NCBI GenBank assembly: GCA_030535815.1
Contig: JAUNRD010000013.1
Location: 1 to 16,795, forward strand
Reading direction: 5' to 3'
From: Clostridia bacterium
GTDB taxonomy: Bacteria > Bacillota > Clostridia > CAKSNL01 > HGM11501
Length of the DNA: 16,795 nt
The notes below the pieces were generated by a model. It was not told the origin of the DNA. It saw nothing but the letters and a program-made list of their open reading frames with translations, and made no database searches. Of this stretch, positions 1-7,136 are shown piece by piece (the first letter of the stretch is position 1; each line of letters starts with the position of its first letter). Made by a program: the position numbers and the translations under genes.

Positions 1-1
1 T

Positions 2-646
2 AAAACCGCTTTTCCCATTATACTTGTCGGTGGAATGTTCGGCGTATCAACGGCGCTTCAGACGGTAATCTTAGGTCATATGTCCGATGCGGCAATTGCG
101 GCAAATTCGGTTTCTACGTCCCTTTTTCAGACTCTTAAGGTGGCATCCATCGGTGCCTCTGCCGCGACAAGTGTTATCATAGGAAAGGCTGTAGGAACAG
201 GAAACATAGAAAAGGTTAAAAGCTATACAAAAACCCTTCAGATTATGTTTATCATAATAGGGGCTGTTACAAGCACCCTTTTATTCTTCTTAAGGATTCC
301 GATTCTTTCTCTTTACGATTTAAGCGAGGAGACAAAATATCTTGCTAATGCATTTATTTTGGTGCTTTGCGTAACGGGCTTTGGTACGGCATATCAGATG
401 CCCGCATTAACCGGTATAGTAAGGGGCGGGGGAGATCCCGACTTTATCCTGAAAAACGATATTATAAGTATATGGTGCATCGTTCTTCCCGTGTCATTTC
501 TTGCGGCGTTCTACTGGCACTGGCATCCCATTGCCGTGGTATTCTGCTTAAACGCCGATCAGATTTTCAAATGCGGTGCGGCAGCAATTAAAACCAACAG
601 CTACACCTGGATAAAAAGCCTTACAAGGGAGAAGGAAAATGGATAA
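2..646 (+). CDS. MATE family efflux transporter, C-terminal part (5' end outside window)
   Basis: Multidrug and toxin extrusion family transporter in the cytoplasmic membrane, which exports cationic drugs or metabolites in exchange for Na+ or H+. The frame is open from base 2 with no start, so only about the last 215 residues are seen, roughly half of a usual 440-460 residue MATE protein. Several hydrophobic helices are visible. The segment around GHMSDAAIAANSV, the glycine-rich stretch GIVRGGGDPDFILKND and the closing run LNADQIFKCGAAAIK are typical of clostridial MATE C-terminal lobes. It ends with a charged cytoplasmic tail (SLTREKENG). The gene is intact at its 3' end. eutH follows about 80 bases later on the same strand with no terminator between them, so the two may be co-transcribed. 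The substrate cannot be told from sequence. Confidence 0.88.
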   Translation, partial: KTAFPIILVGGMFGVSTALQTVILGHMSDAAIAANSVSTSLFQTLKVASIGASAATSVIIGKAVGTGNIEKVKSYTKTLQIMFIIIGAVTSTLLFFLRIPILSLYDLSEETKYLANAFILVLCVTGFGTAYQMPALTGIVRGGGDPDFILKNDIISIWCIVLPVSFLAAFYWHWHPIAVVFCLNADQIFKCGAAAIKTNSYTWIKSLTREKENG

Positions 647-716
647 TCTTACGGAGGTAGGCTTTACAGAGAAATATATACTTACCGAAAGCGGCTTTAA
701 CGCCGTAAGCTTATGA
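639..716 (+). CDS. Possible 25-residue small ORF between the MATE gene and eutH
   Basis: An ATG at 639 overlaps the last codons of the MATE gene (ATGGATAA) and is preceded by a good purine-rich ribosome binding site (gggagaagg at about 628-636). It reads 25 codons, beginning MDNLTEVGFTEK and ending NAVSL, to TGA at 714-716. That stop lies within the ribosome binding site region of eutH, which starts at 725, so translation could be coupled from MATE through this ORF into eutH. I recognise no family. It could be a real small protein, a coupling leader, or the remnant of a decayed gene. Coding status is uncertain. Confidence 0.3.
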   Translation: MDNLTEVGFTEKYILTESGFNAVSL

Positions 717-724
717 GGTGAAAT

Positions 725-1834
725 ATGGATGAACTTATAGAAGGCTTTATGAATTTAAGCCTGATAACAAAAATAATGCTTGTCTTTTCCATTCTTGCGG
801 CGCTTGACCGTATTATAGGGAATAAATTCGGTCTCGGCAAGGAGTTTGAGCGTGGATTTATGCTGATGGGCGTAATGATGCTGACAATGACTGGTATGAT
901 AATAATATCGCCTCTTCTGGCAGAAATGCTGGAGCCTTGCTTTTCAGGCATTTACAACCTTTTCGGAATTGACCCTTCAGTAATTCCCGCATCACTTTTT
1001 GCAAACGATATGGGCGGTGCGCCCTTGTCTCGTGATGTGGCAATGAATCCGGATGTTGGAATGTTTAACGCCCTTATAACCTCATCGATGATGGGAGCAA
1101 CTATTTCCTATACAATTCCTTTTTCGCTGGGCACCGTTAAAAAGGAGCAACACAAGGAGCTTATTGTGGGGCTTTTGTGCGGTATCGTTACAATTCCGAT
1201 AGGCTGCTTTGTGGGCGGCCTTATGTGCAGAATAAACATTTTAACTCTGCTTTTAAACATTTTGCCTCTTGTGATTTTTTCACTTCTTATTGCGCTGGGG
1301 CTTTTCTTCTTCCCGGATTTATCGGTTAAGGTTTTTTCATGGGTAGGAAAGATAATAACCGTGATTATAACGGTGGGATTGGTCCTTGGCGGAATTGAAT
1401 TTCTGACAAAGGCGAAAATAACGGATTCTCTCGTGTCAATTGAGGAGGGTACTTATGTCTGTATGAACGCATCAATTGTTATGTCGGGGGCGTTTCCGCT
1501 TATATATGTTATATCGAAAATTCTCCGTAAGCCCATGGAAAAGCTGGGAGAAAAGATGGGCATAAACAGCGACTCTGCCATAGGCTTTGTGTCAACCTTG
1601 GCAACCAATGTGACGACACTTGGCAATATGGAAAAAATGGATAAAAAGGGAGCGGTTTTAAATTCTGCCTTCCTGGTTTCCGCCGCTTTCACCTTTGCGG
1701 GGCATCTTGCTTTTACCCTTGCCTTTGACGGGGCATACATCTATCCCATGATAGTGGGAAAGGTGGTAGCCGGCATAACGGCGGTTTTCGTTGCAATGAT
1801 TATTTATAAAAGAATATATGAAAAAGAGCTGTAA
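725..1834 (+). CDS. eutH: Ethanolamine permease-like integral membrane protein EutH
   Basis: Predicted transporter for ethanolamine across the cytoplasmic membrane. The 369-residue length fits the EutH family, and about ten hydrophobic segments span the whole chain. Family-like stretches include LDRIIGNKFGLGKEFERGF near the N-terminus, FANDMGGAPLSRDVA around residues 92-106, and the C-terminal block ATNVTTLGNMEKMDKKGAV followed by a helix. The ATG at 725 has a GAGGTG ribosome binding site just upstream. In EutH systems ethanolamine normally passes to EutBC ammonia-lyase and microcompartment proteins, but no other eut gene lies here. Its role may be simple uptake, or uptake of an ethanolamine-like amine. 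The last codons (E-K-E-L-stop) form the left arm of a terminator shared with the convergent AraC gene. Confidence 0.9.
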   Translation: MDELIEGFMNLSLITKIMLVFSILAALDRIIGNKFGLGKEFERGFMLMGVMMLTMTGMIIISPLLAEMLEPCFSGIYNLFGIDPSVIPASLFANDMGGAPLSRDVAMNPDVGMFNALITSSMMGATISYTIPFSLGTVKKEQHKELIVGLLCGIVTIPIGCFVGGLMCRINILTLLLNILPLVIFSLLIALGLFFFPDLSVKVFSWVGKIITVIITVGLVLGGIEFLTKAKITDSLVSIEEGTYVCMNASIVMSGAFPLIYVISKILRKPMEKLGEKMGINSDSAIGFVSTLATNVTTLGNMEKMDKKGAVLNSAFLVSAAFTFAGHLAFTLAFDGAYIYPMIVGKVVAGITAVFVAMIIYKRIYEKEL

Positions 1835-1850
1835 TTTTTACAGCTCTTTT
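1822..1850. terminator. Bidirectional terminator shared by eutH and the AraC-type gene
   Basis: A perfect 13-bp stem (1822-1834 with 1838-1850) encloses a 3-base loop, with an A run on one side and a T run on the other, so it can work in both directions. Both arms are coding: each convergent gene ends Lys-Glu-Leu-stop inside the stem, and the stop codons are separated only by the loop. Confidence 0.85.
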
Positions 1851-2650
1851 CTGTACCTTCCGGGACTTGTTTTCATAATTTTCTTGAATACACGGCAAAA
1901 GCTTTTTGAGTCGGCAAAGCCAACCTGAAATGCAACCTCGTCAAGCATTGCTCTGCTTTCCTTAAGGTGCATACAGGCAATTTCCACACGGTGGCGGTTA
2001 AGTACACTGTAAAATGTTTCGCCGGTAATTTTTTTAAATACCCTGCAGAAATTGCTCTTGCTGTATCCGCATTCTTCCGATACATAGTCGATATTTAACG
2101 GCTTTGAATATTCTTTGTATATAATCTGAATTGCCTTTTCTACTCTTATGATATCGCGTATGTCCTTCGACTGAATATCTGTATTTTCGTTTTTGGCAAA
2201 ATCACGTATAAGAATGTGACATATCTTGAAAATATTTCCTTTTACGGCAAGATCCGAAAATTCCGTGCGGTTTGTCATTAAAAACGCGGTTTCGTTAAGG
2301 AGTGTACGGAGCTTTATTCCTGCATCACTGTTCTCGCACTTTTCTATAAGAACATCAAAATTGAATTTCATAAATAAATCAAAGTGTTTGCCAAGTAATC
2401 CCGGGCCGGTTTCTATGGTAAGCATTTTTGCTTTTTTGGGAGACCTAAGCTCGTGAGACGCCATAGGCTTGACAAAAGCAAGGTCGCCTTCTTTCAACAC
2501 ATATTTTCTGTTGTCGATTATTATTTCATATTCGCCCTCTATGCAATAGCTTAATTCTATTTCGGGATGCCTGTGAAGGGGAAAATCCTCTGAGGGGCTA
2601 AAAGATACAAAGTATGCATCTTTATCCGTCAGCAATTTCTGGTAAATCAA
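1838..2650 (-). CDS. AraC-family transcriptional regulator (first of three)
   Basis: DNA-binding regulator of about 270 residues. The N-terminal third holds a cupin-like ligand pocket (HRHPEIELSYCIEGEYEI, then LKEGDLAFVKP and SHEL). The last ~100 residues form the AraC double helix-turn-helix: a first helix pair around IDYVSEECGYSKSNFCRVFK and a second ending with the family signature FQVGFADSKSFCRVFKK and SPGRYRKEL. The frame is open to a TTG at 2659, but AGGAG directly abuts that codon. The in-frame TTG at 2650 sits 9 bases past AGGAG and is preferred. The gene diverges from the ceramidase-like/aminotransferase operon, so it probably senses a substrate of that operon and controls its promoter. 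A good sigma-A promoter lies at 2674-2702. Confidence 0.9.
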   Translation of the reverse strand: MIYQKLLTDKDAYFVSFSPSEDFPLHRHPEIELSYCIEGEYEIIIDNRKYVLKEGDLAFVKPMASHELRSPKKAKMLTIETGPGLLGKHFDLFMKFNFDVLIEKCENSDAGIKLRTLLNETAFLMTNRTEFSDLAVKGNIFKICHILIRDFAKNENTDIQSKDIRDIIRVEKAIQIIYKEYSKPLNIDYVSEECGYSKSNFCRVFKKITGETFYSVLNRHRVEIACMHLKESRAMLDEVAFQVGFADSKSFCRVFKKIMKTSPGRYRKEL

Positions 2651-2673
2651 ATTAATCAACTCCTCTCAAAAAC

Positions 2674-2702
2674 AGTATAACACCAAGAAAAAGTCAAATC
2701 AA
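2674..2702 (-). promoter_or_regulatory. Sigma-A type promoter of the first AraC gene
   Basis: On the minus strand the -35 box TTGATT (2702-2697) is separated by exactly 17 bases from the -10 box TATACT (2679-2674). Transcription would begin about 10-20 bases before the AGGAG site and the TTG start. Confidence 0.65.
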
Positions 2703-2706
2703 TACA

Positions 2707-2736
2707 TTTGTGAATATTTGCGAATTTTTTAAGAAT
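2707..2736. repeat. Tandem TTTnnGAAT repeats in the divergent intergenic region, operator candidate
   Basis: Three short direct copies follow each other: TTTGTGAAT at 2707, TTTGCGAAT at 2717 and TTTAAGAAT at 2728. They start 10 and 11 bases apart, so all lie on one face of the helix and the outer two are 21 bases apart. They sit just upstream of the ceramidase-like operon promoter and beside the divergent AraC gene, which fits an AraC-family binding site. Function is inferred. Confidence 0.4.
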
Positions 2737-2738
2737 AA

Positions 2739-2773
2739 ACATCCTTGCCGAAGAAAAAGTAAGGATGTATACT
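2739..2773 (+). promoter_or_regulatory. Promoter of the ceramidase-like/aminotransferase operon, framed by an inverted repeat
   Basis: A -35 box TTGCCG (2745-2750), a 17-base spacer and a -10 box TATACT (2768-2773) form a plausible sigma-A promoter. An 8-bp inverted repeat, ACATCCTT at 2739-2746 and AAGGATGT at 2761-2768, overlaps both core elements. It could be a repressor operator or a chance hairpin. The strong AGGAGGGG ribosome binding site follows at about 2783-2790. Confidence 0.55.
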
Positions 2774-2796
2774 TGAAGTAAACAGGAGGGGTTTAT

Positions 2797-4092
2797 ATGA
2801 AAGTCCTATTTATGGGAGCATCCCGTGAGATAATAACACCGAAAGTCGGAGCTCTTTTGTACGGATATGTTCCCGATTTACATTCCACGAAGGTGGCAGA
2901 TGACCTTACGGCAACTGCATTTTACTTCAGACAAGGGGAAAAAGAGGCCCTTATGATAAGCCTTGCGGTGTGCCAGATAAATACAGCTCTTTCTGACAGG
3001 ATAAGGGATTTAATTGAAGAAAAGTTCAATATTCCCAAAGAAAACTGCATTTTAGCCGCATTTCATACTCATTCGGGACCTAATGTTGCGGGAACCGAGG
3101 GATGGGGTGACATCGACAGAGATTACTGTGATGAAATTTTCATTCCGGGAATAATTAGGGCTACAGAAGCGGCTGTTAAAAAGGCAGAAAGAGTGAAGGT
3201 GGGATATTCCAAAGGAGAATCCTTTGTGGGGATAAACCGCCGCGAGCTTAAAAATGACAATAAAATTCATTTGGGGCAAAACCCGTGGGGATGCTTTAAT
3301 CCGCGAATGACGGTTATGTCATTTATAAATGATGAGGATAAGGTTGTGGGCAACATTATCCATTACGGGGCGCATTGCACCGCTGCAGGCAGAAATACCG
3401 AAATAAGCCGGGATTGGGCAGGGGTTATGACAGATGCTCTCGAAAGGGAAAGCGGAGGGATTACTGCATTTTTCAACGGTGCGGAAGGAGATGTGGGGCC
3501 GAGACTTTCAAACGGTGATACGACGGGGGATATGAGCTATGTAAAGGAAATCGGAGAAATTGCCGCCCGTGATGCGGTCAGGATTTTCAAGGAGATAAAA
3601 GATTTTTATCCTGCAGAGCTTAGAGCATCGCAAGCGGTGATTGATATTCCACTGAAAAAGCGGCTTTCCAAAGAAGCGGCAAAGGAAATGTACGAAGTAT
3701 ATAAAAATCAGACGGTAAACGTATGGGGGATGACGAGAGTTCATCTTGAAAAGGTTATTGCATCCTATGAAGAAGGCTTAGAGGATAAAGACAGTATCGG
3801 AATCTTGCAGGTGGTAATAGGCATAGGCAACGTGTTTTTTGCATCAACGCCGTTTGAGCCTTTTTCGGAAATAGAATTGAGAGCGGATAAAATGGCGGAG
3901 GACGCCGAGGTTTTGTTGCTTTCAAATGCAAACGGTTCTGAAGGCTATTTTATAACGGAAGATGCTCTTTGCCGTGGAGGATACGAAGTAAATATGTGGT
4001 TATACAAGGATATTCAGCCTTATTCCGACGATGCGGACCGGCATCTTGCAATGCGCACGGCTGAACATATAAAAAAAGTAAGGGAGTGTTAG
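2797..4092 (+). CDS. Neutral/alkaline ceramidase N-terminal-domain family hydrolase, cytoplasmic
   Basis: A 431-residue protein with the fold of neutral/alkaline non-lysosomal ceramidases, zinc amidases that split N-acyl bonds. Visible motifs: the zinc-site HTHSGP at residues 90-95, a second histidine region HYGAHCTAAG at 189-198, NGAEGDVGPR at 227-236, and the C-terminal SNANGSEGYF segment at 376-385. True ceramidases carry GDVSPN with a catalytic serine. Here that position is glycine (GDVGPR), so ceramide hydrolysis is unlikely and another amide or ester substrate is more probable. There is no signal peptide, so it acts in the cytoplasm, unlike secreted ceramidases. It also lacks the C-terminal immunoglobulin-like domain of full ceramidases. 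A DegT aminotransferase gene starts 1 base after its stop, and an AraC-type regulator diverges upstream. The family call is firm; the substrate is unknown. Confidence 0.82.
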   Translation: MKVLFMGASREIITPKVGALLYGYVPDLHSTKVADDLTATAFYFRQGEKEALMISLAVCQINTALSDRIRDLIEEKFNIPKENCILAAFHTHSGPNVAGTEGWGDIDRDYCDEIFIPGIIRATEAAVKKAERVKVGYSKGESFVGINRRELKNDNKIHLGQNPWGCFNPRMTVMSFINDEDKVVGNIIHYGAHCTAAGRNTEISRDWAGVMTDALERESGGITAFFNGAEGDVGPRLSNGDTTGDMSYVKEIGEIAARDAVRIFKEIKDFYPAELRASQAVIDIPLKKRLSKEAAKEMYEVYKNQTVNVWGMTRVHLEKVIASYEEGLEDKDSIGILQVVIGIGNVFFASTPFEPFSEIELRADKMAEDAEVLLLSNANGSEGYFITEDALCRGGYEVNMWLYKDIQPYSDDADRHLAMRTAEHIKKVREC

Positions 4093-4093
4093 T

Positions 4094-5266
4094 ATGTACA
4101 GAATAGGAATTGATGAAATAAACGAGCTGAAAAAGGTAATTGAATCGGGAGATCTTTTTAAAATAAACGACGGAATCCGTGAATCACGTAAGGTTGAAGA
4201 TAAGCTGAAATCAATTTTCAAAGCGGAATATTCAATTTTTATGACAAGCGGTCACGCGGCACTTACTTCCGCTCTGGTTGCTCTCGGAATAGGCCCCGGA
4301 GATCAGGTTATAGTTCCCGCCTATACATATATAGCAACGGCAATAGCGGTTGTTGCAGCCGGTGCGATTCCGGTTATTGCCGAGGTTGACGATACGCTTA
4401 CCATATCGCCCGCTGATATAGAAAGAAAAATAACATCTGCAACAAAGGCTGTTATGCCGGTTCACATTCAGGGCTTCCCCTGTAATATGGATGCTGTAAG
4501 GGAAATTGCGAAAAGACATAATCTCTTTGTTATAGAAGACGCCTGTCAGGCTGTGGGCGGTAAATATAAGGATAAGTATCTTGGCGCAATAGGAGATGCA
4601 GGGGCATTCAGCTTTAACTATTTCAAAATTGCAAGCTGCGGTGAAGGGGGAGGCTTTCTTACAAACAATAAAGATGCTTTTGAACGAGCCCTTATTTATC
4701 ACGACAGCAGTGCAATAGCATTTTTCGGAGACCAGCTGGAAGGTGTTTCAACGCCTAATTTCTGCGGGCAGGAATTTCGCTCCAACGAAATTTGTGCAGC
4801 GGTTTTAAATATTCAGCTTGATCGCCTGGATGGGATTTTAACCGATTTAAGGAAAAACAAAAGGTATCTTATGGAAAAGCTTTCCGATGCGGCAACATTT
4901 ATTCCGTCAAATGACATAGAAGGGGATTGCGGAACTACCCTTGCATTCAGCTTTGATTCTGATGATAAAGCGTGGAATTTTGCCTATGCTGAAGGAATAA
5001 GAGGGTCAATTCCCATAAGAACCGGAAAGCACGTTTACCGTAACTGGGATTGTATTATGGAAAAGAGGGGGGCTTTTAATCCGCTTATGGATCCCTTCCG
5101 TATGGAAGCCAACAAGGGGATAATTCCCGATTACCGCGAGGATATGTGCCCTGAAACCCTTGGTAAGCTTTCAAAGGTTGTGTATATGAGTGTGAATCCC
5201 GATGCAACAAAGGAAGAGCTTGATGCTACGGTTGAAACCGTGAGAAAGGCAATTGCCGGACTTTAA
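4094..5266 (+). CDS. DegT/DnrJ/EryC1/StrS family PLP-dependent aminotransferase
   Basis: A 390-residue fold-type I pyridoxal-phosphate enzyme of the sugar aminotransferase family, which moves an amino group between glutamate or glutamine and a keto sugar or cyclitol. TSGHAAL (residues 51-57) is the phosphate-binding loop, PAYTYIAT (75-82) contributes the cofactor-stacking region, D149 in VIEDACQA pairs with the pyridine nitrogen, and K178 in FSFNYFK before the SCGEGGGF motif is the Schiff-base lysine. The length and motif order are normal and the protein looks complete. The start lies 1 base after the ceramidase-like stop with the ribosome binding site (aagggag) inside that gene, so the two are translationally coupled. 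Together they suggest handling of an amino sugar or aminocyclitol amide, in the degradative or synthetic direction. A strong terminator follows. Confidence 0.9.
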   Translation: MYRIGIDEINELKKVIESGDLFKINDGIRESRKVEDKLKSIFKAEYSIFMTSGHAALTSALVALGIGPGDQVIVPAYTYIATAIAVVAAGAIPVIAEVDDTLTISPADIERKITSATKAVMPVHIQGFPCNMDAVREIAKRHNLFVIEDACQAVGGKYKDKYLGAIGDAGAFSFNYFKIASCGEGGGFLTNNKDAFERALIYHDSSAIAFFGDQLEGVSTPNFCGQEFRSNEICAAVLNIQLDRLDGILTDLRKNKRYLMEKLSDAATFIPSNDIEGDCGTTLAFSFDSDDKAWNFAYAEGIRGSIPIRTGKHVYRNWDCIMEKRGAFNPLMDPFRMEANKGIIPDYREDMCPETLGKLSKVVYMSVNPDATKEELDATVETVRKAIAGL

Positions 5267-5284
5267 TATGGAAATGTGATTAAA

Positions 5285-5330
5285 AAAGGCGACTTTTGAA
5301 TGAAATTTATTTCATTCAAAAGTCGCTTTT
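5285..5330 (+). terminator. Rho-independent terminator after the aminotransferase gene
   Basis: A 17-bp perfect stem (5289-5305 with 5310-5326), extendable by a G-U pair and three A-U pairs to 5285-5330, closes a 4-base loop and ends in a short T run. It separates the ceramidase-like/aminotransferase operon from the next AraC-type gene. Confidence 0.88.
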
Positions 5331-5354
5331 GTGCACTTTTAGGCAAATCAGGTC

Positions 5355-5397
5355 TTGATTGTCTATTTAAAATGGTGTAAACTTATGTTATGATAAT
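5355..5397 (+). promoter_or_regulatory. Promoter of the AraC-thuA-like-oxidoreductase operon
   Basis: TTGATT (5355-5360) stands 17 bases before TAAACT (5378-5383). A second candidate is the extended -10 element TGTTATGAT at 5386-5394. Either would start transcription 15-35 bases before the AraC gene. I cannot decide between them from sequence. Confidence 0.5.
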
Positions 5398-5421
5398 TTC
5401 GGAACAGGGATGGTGGAAAAT

Positions 5422-6345
5422 ATGATATATTATAAGATTGACCTTCGCGATATCTTAAGAGTAACGCTTTTAGGCAAGGAAAAGCTTATTCCGCCGAGAA
5501 TGCACTATAAGCGAAACACCGTTGAATACATTATGTATGTGGTGCTGGACGGAAAACTGCACCTTAAGGTAAACGATGGGGAGCTTACCTTATTGCCCGG
5601 TGATGTGCACATTTTCAATCAGGGCGACTATCAGGAGGCCTTCGAGAGTACCTACTGCGAATATTATTACATTCATTTCCGCTCGCCCTACATCGAAAAG
5701 TCGGAAATGGAAGAATCGGAATTTTTGGCACTCTGTGCAAAAAAGGAAGAAGAATTCAAGAAAACTGAGTTTTATAAAGAAAGCTGCTATGACTATTTTT
5801 ATGTGTATCTTCCTGAGCACTTGCACATCGAATCCGCAAGCCTGTTTGAATATATAACAAACACTCTTAAAAACAACACATTGACACCTCTGACGCCCCG
5901 AAGCAAGAGCGTTGAAAACCGCTTTTCTGTTTCCGCATCCTTTGAAAAGATTTTGTTCAAGCTTGAAAAGTCCGAAACCCCGAAGCAGGATAATTCCCAC
6001 AACATAGCCTGGAAGATAGCGGACTTTATTGATAAAAACTATTTCCTTCCCTTAACAGGCGAGGATATCGCAAAGGAATTTTTCTTAAGCTTTGACTACG
6101 CCAATAGAGTTTTCGGCAAGGTTATGGGCATAAGCATAATTAAATACAGAAACGATGTGCGCCTTCAGCACGCCAAGGCTCTGATGCTTGCAACAACAAA
6201 GCCGTTACTTGAAATTGCATCCGAGGTAGGGTTTGAAAACGCCCACTATTTTTCAAGAATATTTAAAAAAGAAGAGGGAATTGCCCCCTCTGAATATAAA
6301 AAGGAATTTTTAAGAAGCCAGAATATAGGAGGTCATTATGAATAA
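5422..6345 (+). CDS. AraC-family transcriptional regulator (second of three)
   Basis: A DNA-binding regulator of about 307 residues. The N-terminal part is a cupin-like sensor (LDGKLHLKVNDGELTLLPGDVHIFNQGDYQ), and a middle linker contains a Thr/Pro-rich stretch (NTLTPLTPRS). The C-terminal ~100 residues carry the double helix-turn-helix (LTGEDIAKEFFLSFDYANRVFGK, then IASEVGFENAHYFSRIFKK and APSEYKK). The frame is open from an ATG at 5410, but the ATG at 5422 has GGTGG six bases upstream, while the first has only a badly spaced site; the shorter form is chosen. Its 3' end overlaps the ThuA-like gene by 8 bases, so the regulator is the first gene of the operon it probably controls. Confidence 0.9.
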   Translation: MIYYKIDLRDILRVTLLGKEKLIPPRMHYKRNTVEYIMYVVLDGKLHLKVNDGELTLLPGDVHIFNQGDYQEAFESTYCEYYYIHFRSPYIEKSEMEESEFLALCAKKEEEFKKTEFYKESCYDYFYVYLPEHLHIESASLFEYITNTLKNNTLTPLTPRSKSVENRFSVSASFEKILFKLEKSETPKQDNSHNIAWKIADFIDKNYFLPLTGEDIAKEFFLSFDYANRVFGKVMGISIIKYRNDVRLQHAKALMLATTKPLLEIASEVGFENAHYFSRIFKKEEGIAPSEYKKEFLRSQNIGGHYE

Positions 6346-7120
6346 GAAAATCAATGTAACCATCTGGAACGAGTTCTATCACGAAAGAACAAGGGAAAGC
6401 GTAAAGAAAATATATCCCGACGGAATCCACGGTGCCCTTCGAGATAAGCTTTCAGCTTTCGGAGAATATAATCTTACTGTTTTAACGCAGGATATGGAAG
6501 AGCACGGTCTTACGGATGAGGTTCTGGCAAACACCGATGTTTTAATCTGGTGGGGGCACGCAAAGCACCACGAGGTAGCAGATAATGTTGTTGAAAAGGT
6601 TAAAGCAAGAGTGCTTGACGGTATGGGCTTTATCGCCCTTCACTCAGCCCACGCAAGTAAAATATTCAAAGCTCTTATGGGCACAAGCTGCCGTGTAAAG
6701 TGGAGAGAAAACGACGAAAAGGAAAGACTTTGGGTAATTGAGCCAAGCCACCCCATAGTTAAAAATGTGCCCGAGTACATAGAAATAGAGGAAGAGGAAA
6801 CCTACGGCGAGCGCTTTGAAATTCCCACCCCCGACGAGCTTATTTTTGTAAGCTGGTTTAAAGGCGGCGAGGTTTTCAGAAGCGGATGCACCTTTAAGCG
6901 CGGTCTCGGTAAGATTTTCTATTTCCGTCCCGGTCACGAGGAATATCCCATCTACTACAGAGACGATATTATAAGGGTTATTAAAAACGCCATCGACTGG
7001 GCGTGCCCCGACGGCATCACAAAGCCTACACTCGGTCACGTTGAGCCTTTAGAGGTTGTAAAAGATAAGTTTGAAGGAAAAAGTATGGAAGAGAGAACCC
7101 ACGCTAATTTGGGTAAATAA
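6338..7120 (+). CDS. ThuA-like domain protein (trehalose utilisation family)
   Basis: A 260-residue ThuA-family protein with a class I glutamine amidotransferase-like fold, found in sugar catabolic clusters and linked to 3-keto-glycoside metabolism through the ThuA/ThuB pair of rhizobia. Motifs: LIWWGHAKHHE (residues 69-79), IALHSAHASKIFKALMG (99-115), SHPI (137-140), EEEETYGERF (151-160) and FRPGHEEYPIYY (196-207). The histidines and glutamates in these motifs are the conserved polar set of the family. There is no signal peptide, so it is cytoplasmic. The ATG lies inside the end of the AraC gene with an ideal GGAGGT site, showing translational coupling. The oxidoreductase gene follows after 16 bases. 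The precise reaction is not established from sequence. Confidence 0.88.
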   Translation: MNKKINVTIWNEFYHERTRESVKKIYPDGIHGALRDKLSAFGEYNLTVLTQDMEEHGLTDEVLANTDVLIWWGHAKHHEVADNVVEKVKARVLDGMGFIALHSAHASKIFKALMGTSCRVKWRENDEKERLWVIEPSHPIVKNVPEYIEIEEEETYGERFEIPTPDELIFVSWFKGGEVFRSGCTFKRGLGKIFYFRPGHEEYPIYYRDDIIRVIKNAIDWACPDGITKPTLGHVEPLEVVKDKFEGKSMEERTHANLGK

Positions 7121-7136
7121 TAAAGGAGAGAAAGCT

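Noticed and set aside
681..710. Possible hairpin between the MATE gene and eutH
   Set aside because: Only four paired bases around TTTAAC plus a bulged outer stem, with no T run; too weak to call a terminator.
4232..4702. A 156-codon minus-strand open frame inside the aminotransferase gene
   Set aside because: It is the antisense shadow of a clear PLP-enzyme gene; it is Cys/Tyr/Asn-rich, has no recognised motif and no convincing ribosome binding site.
7071..7136. A 22-residue N-terminal extension of the Gfo/Idh gene
   Set aside because: It overlaps the end of the ThuA-like gene, lacks a ribosome binding site and precedes the usual Rossmann N-terminus; the ATG at 7137 has AAAGGAG.
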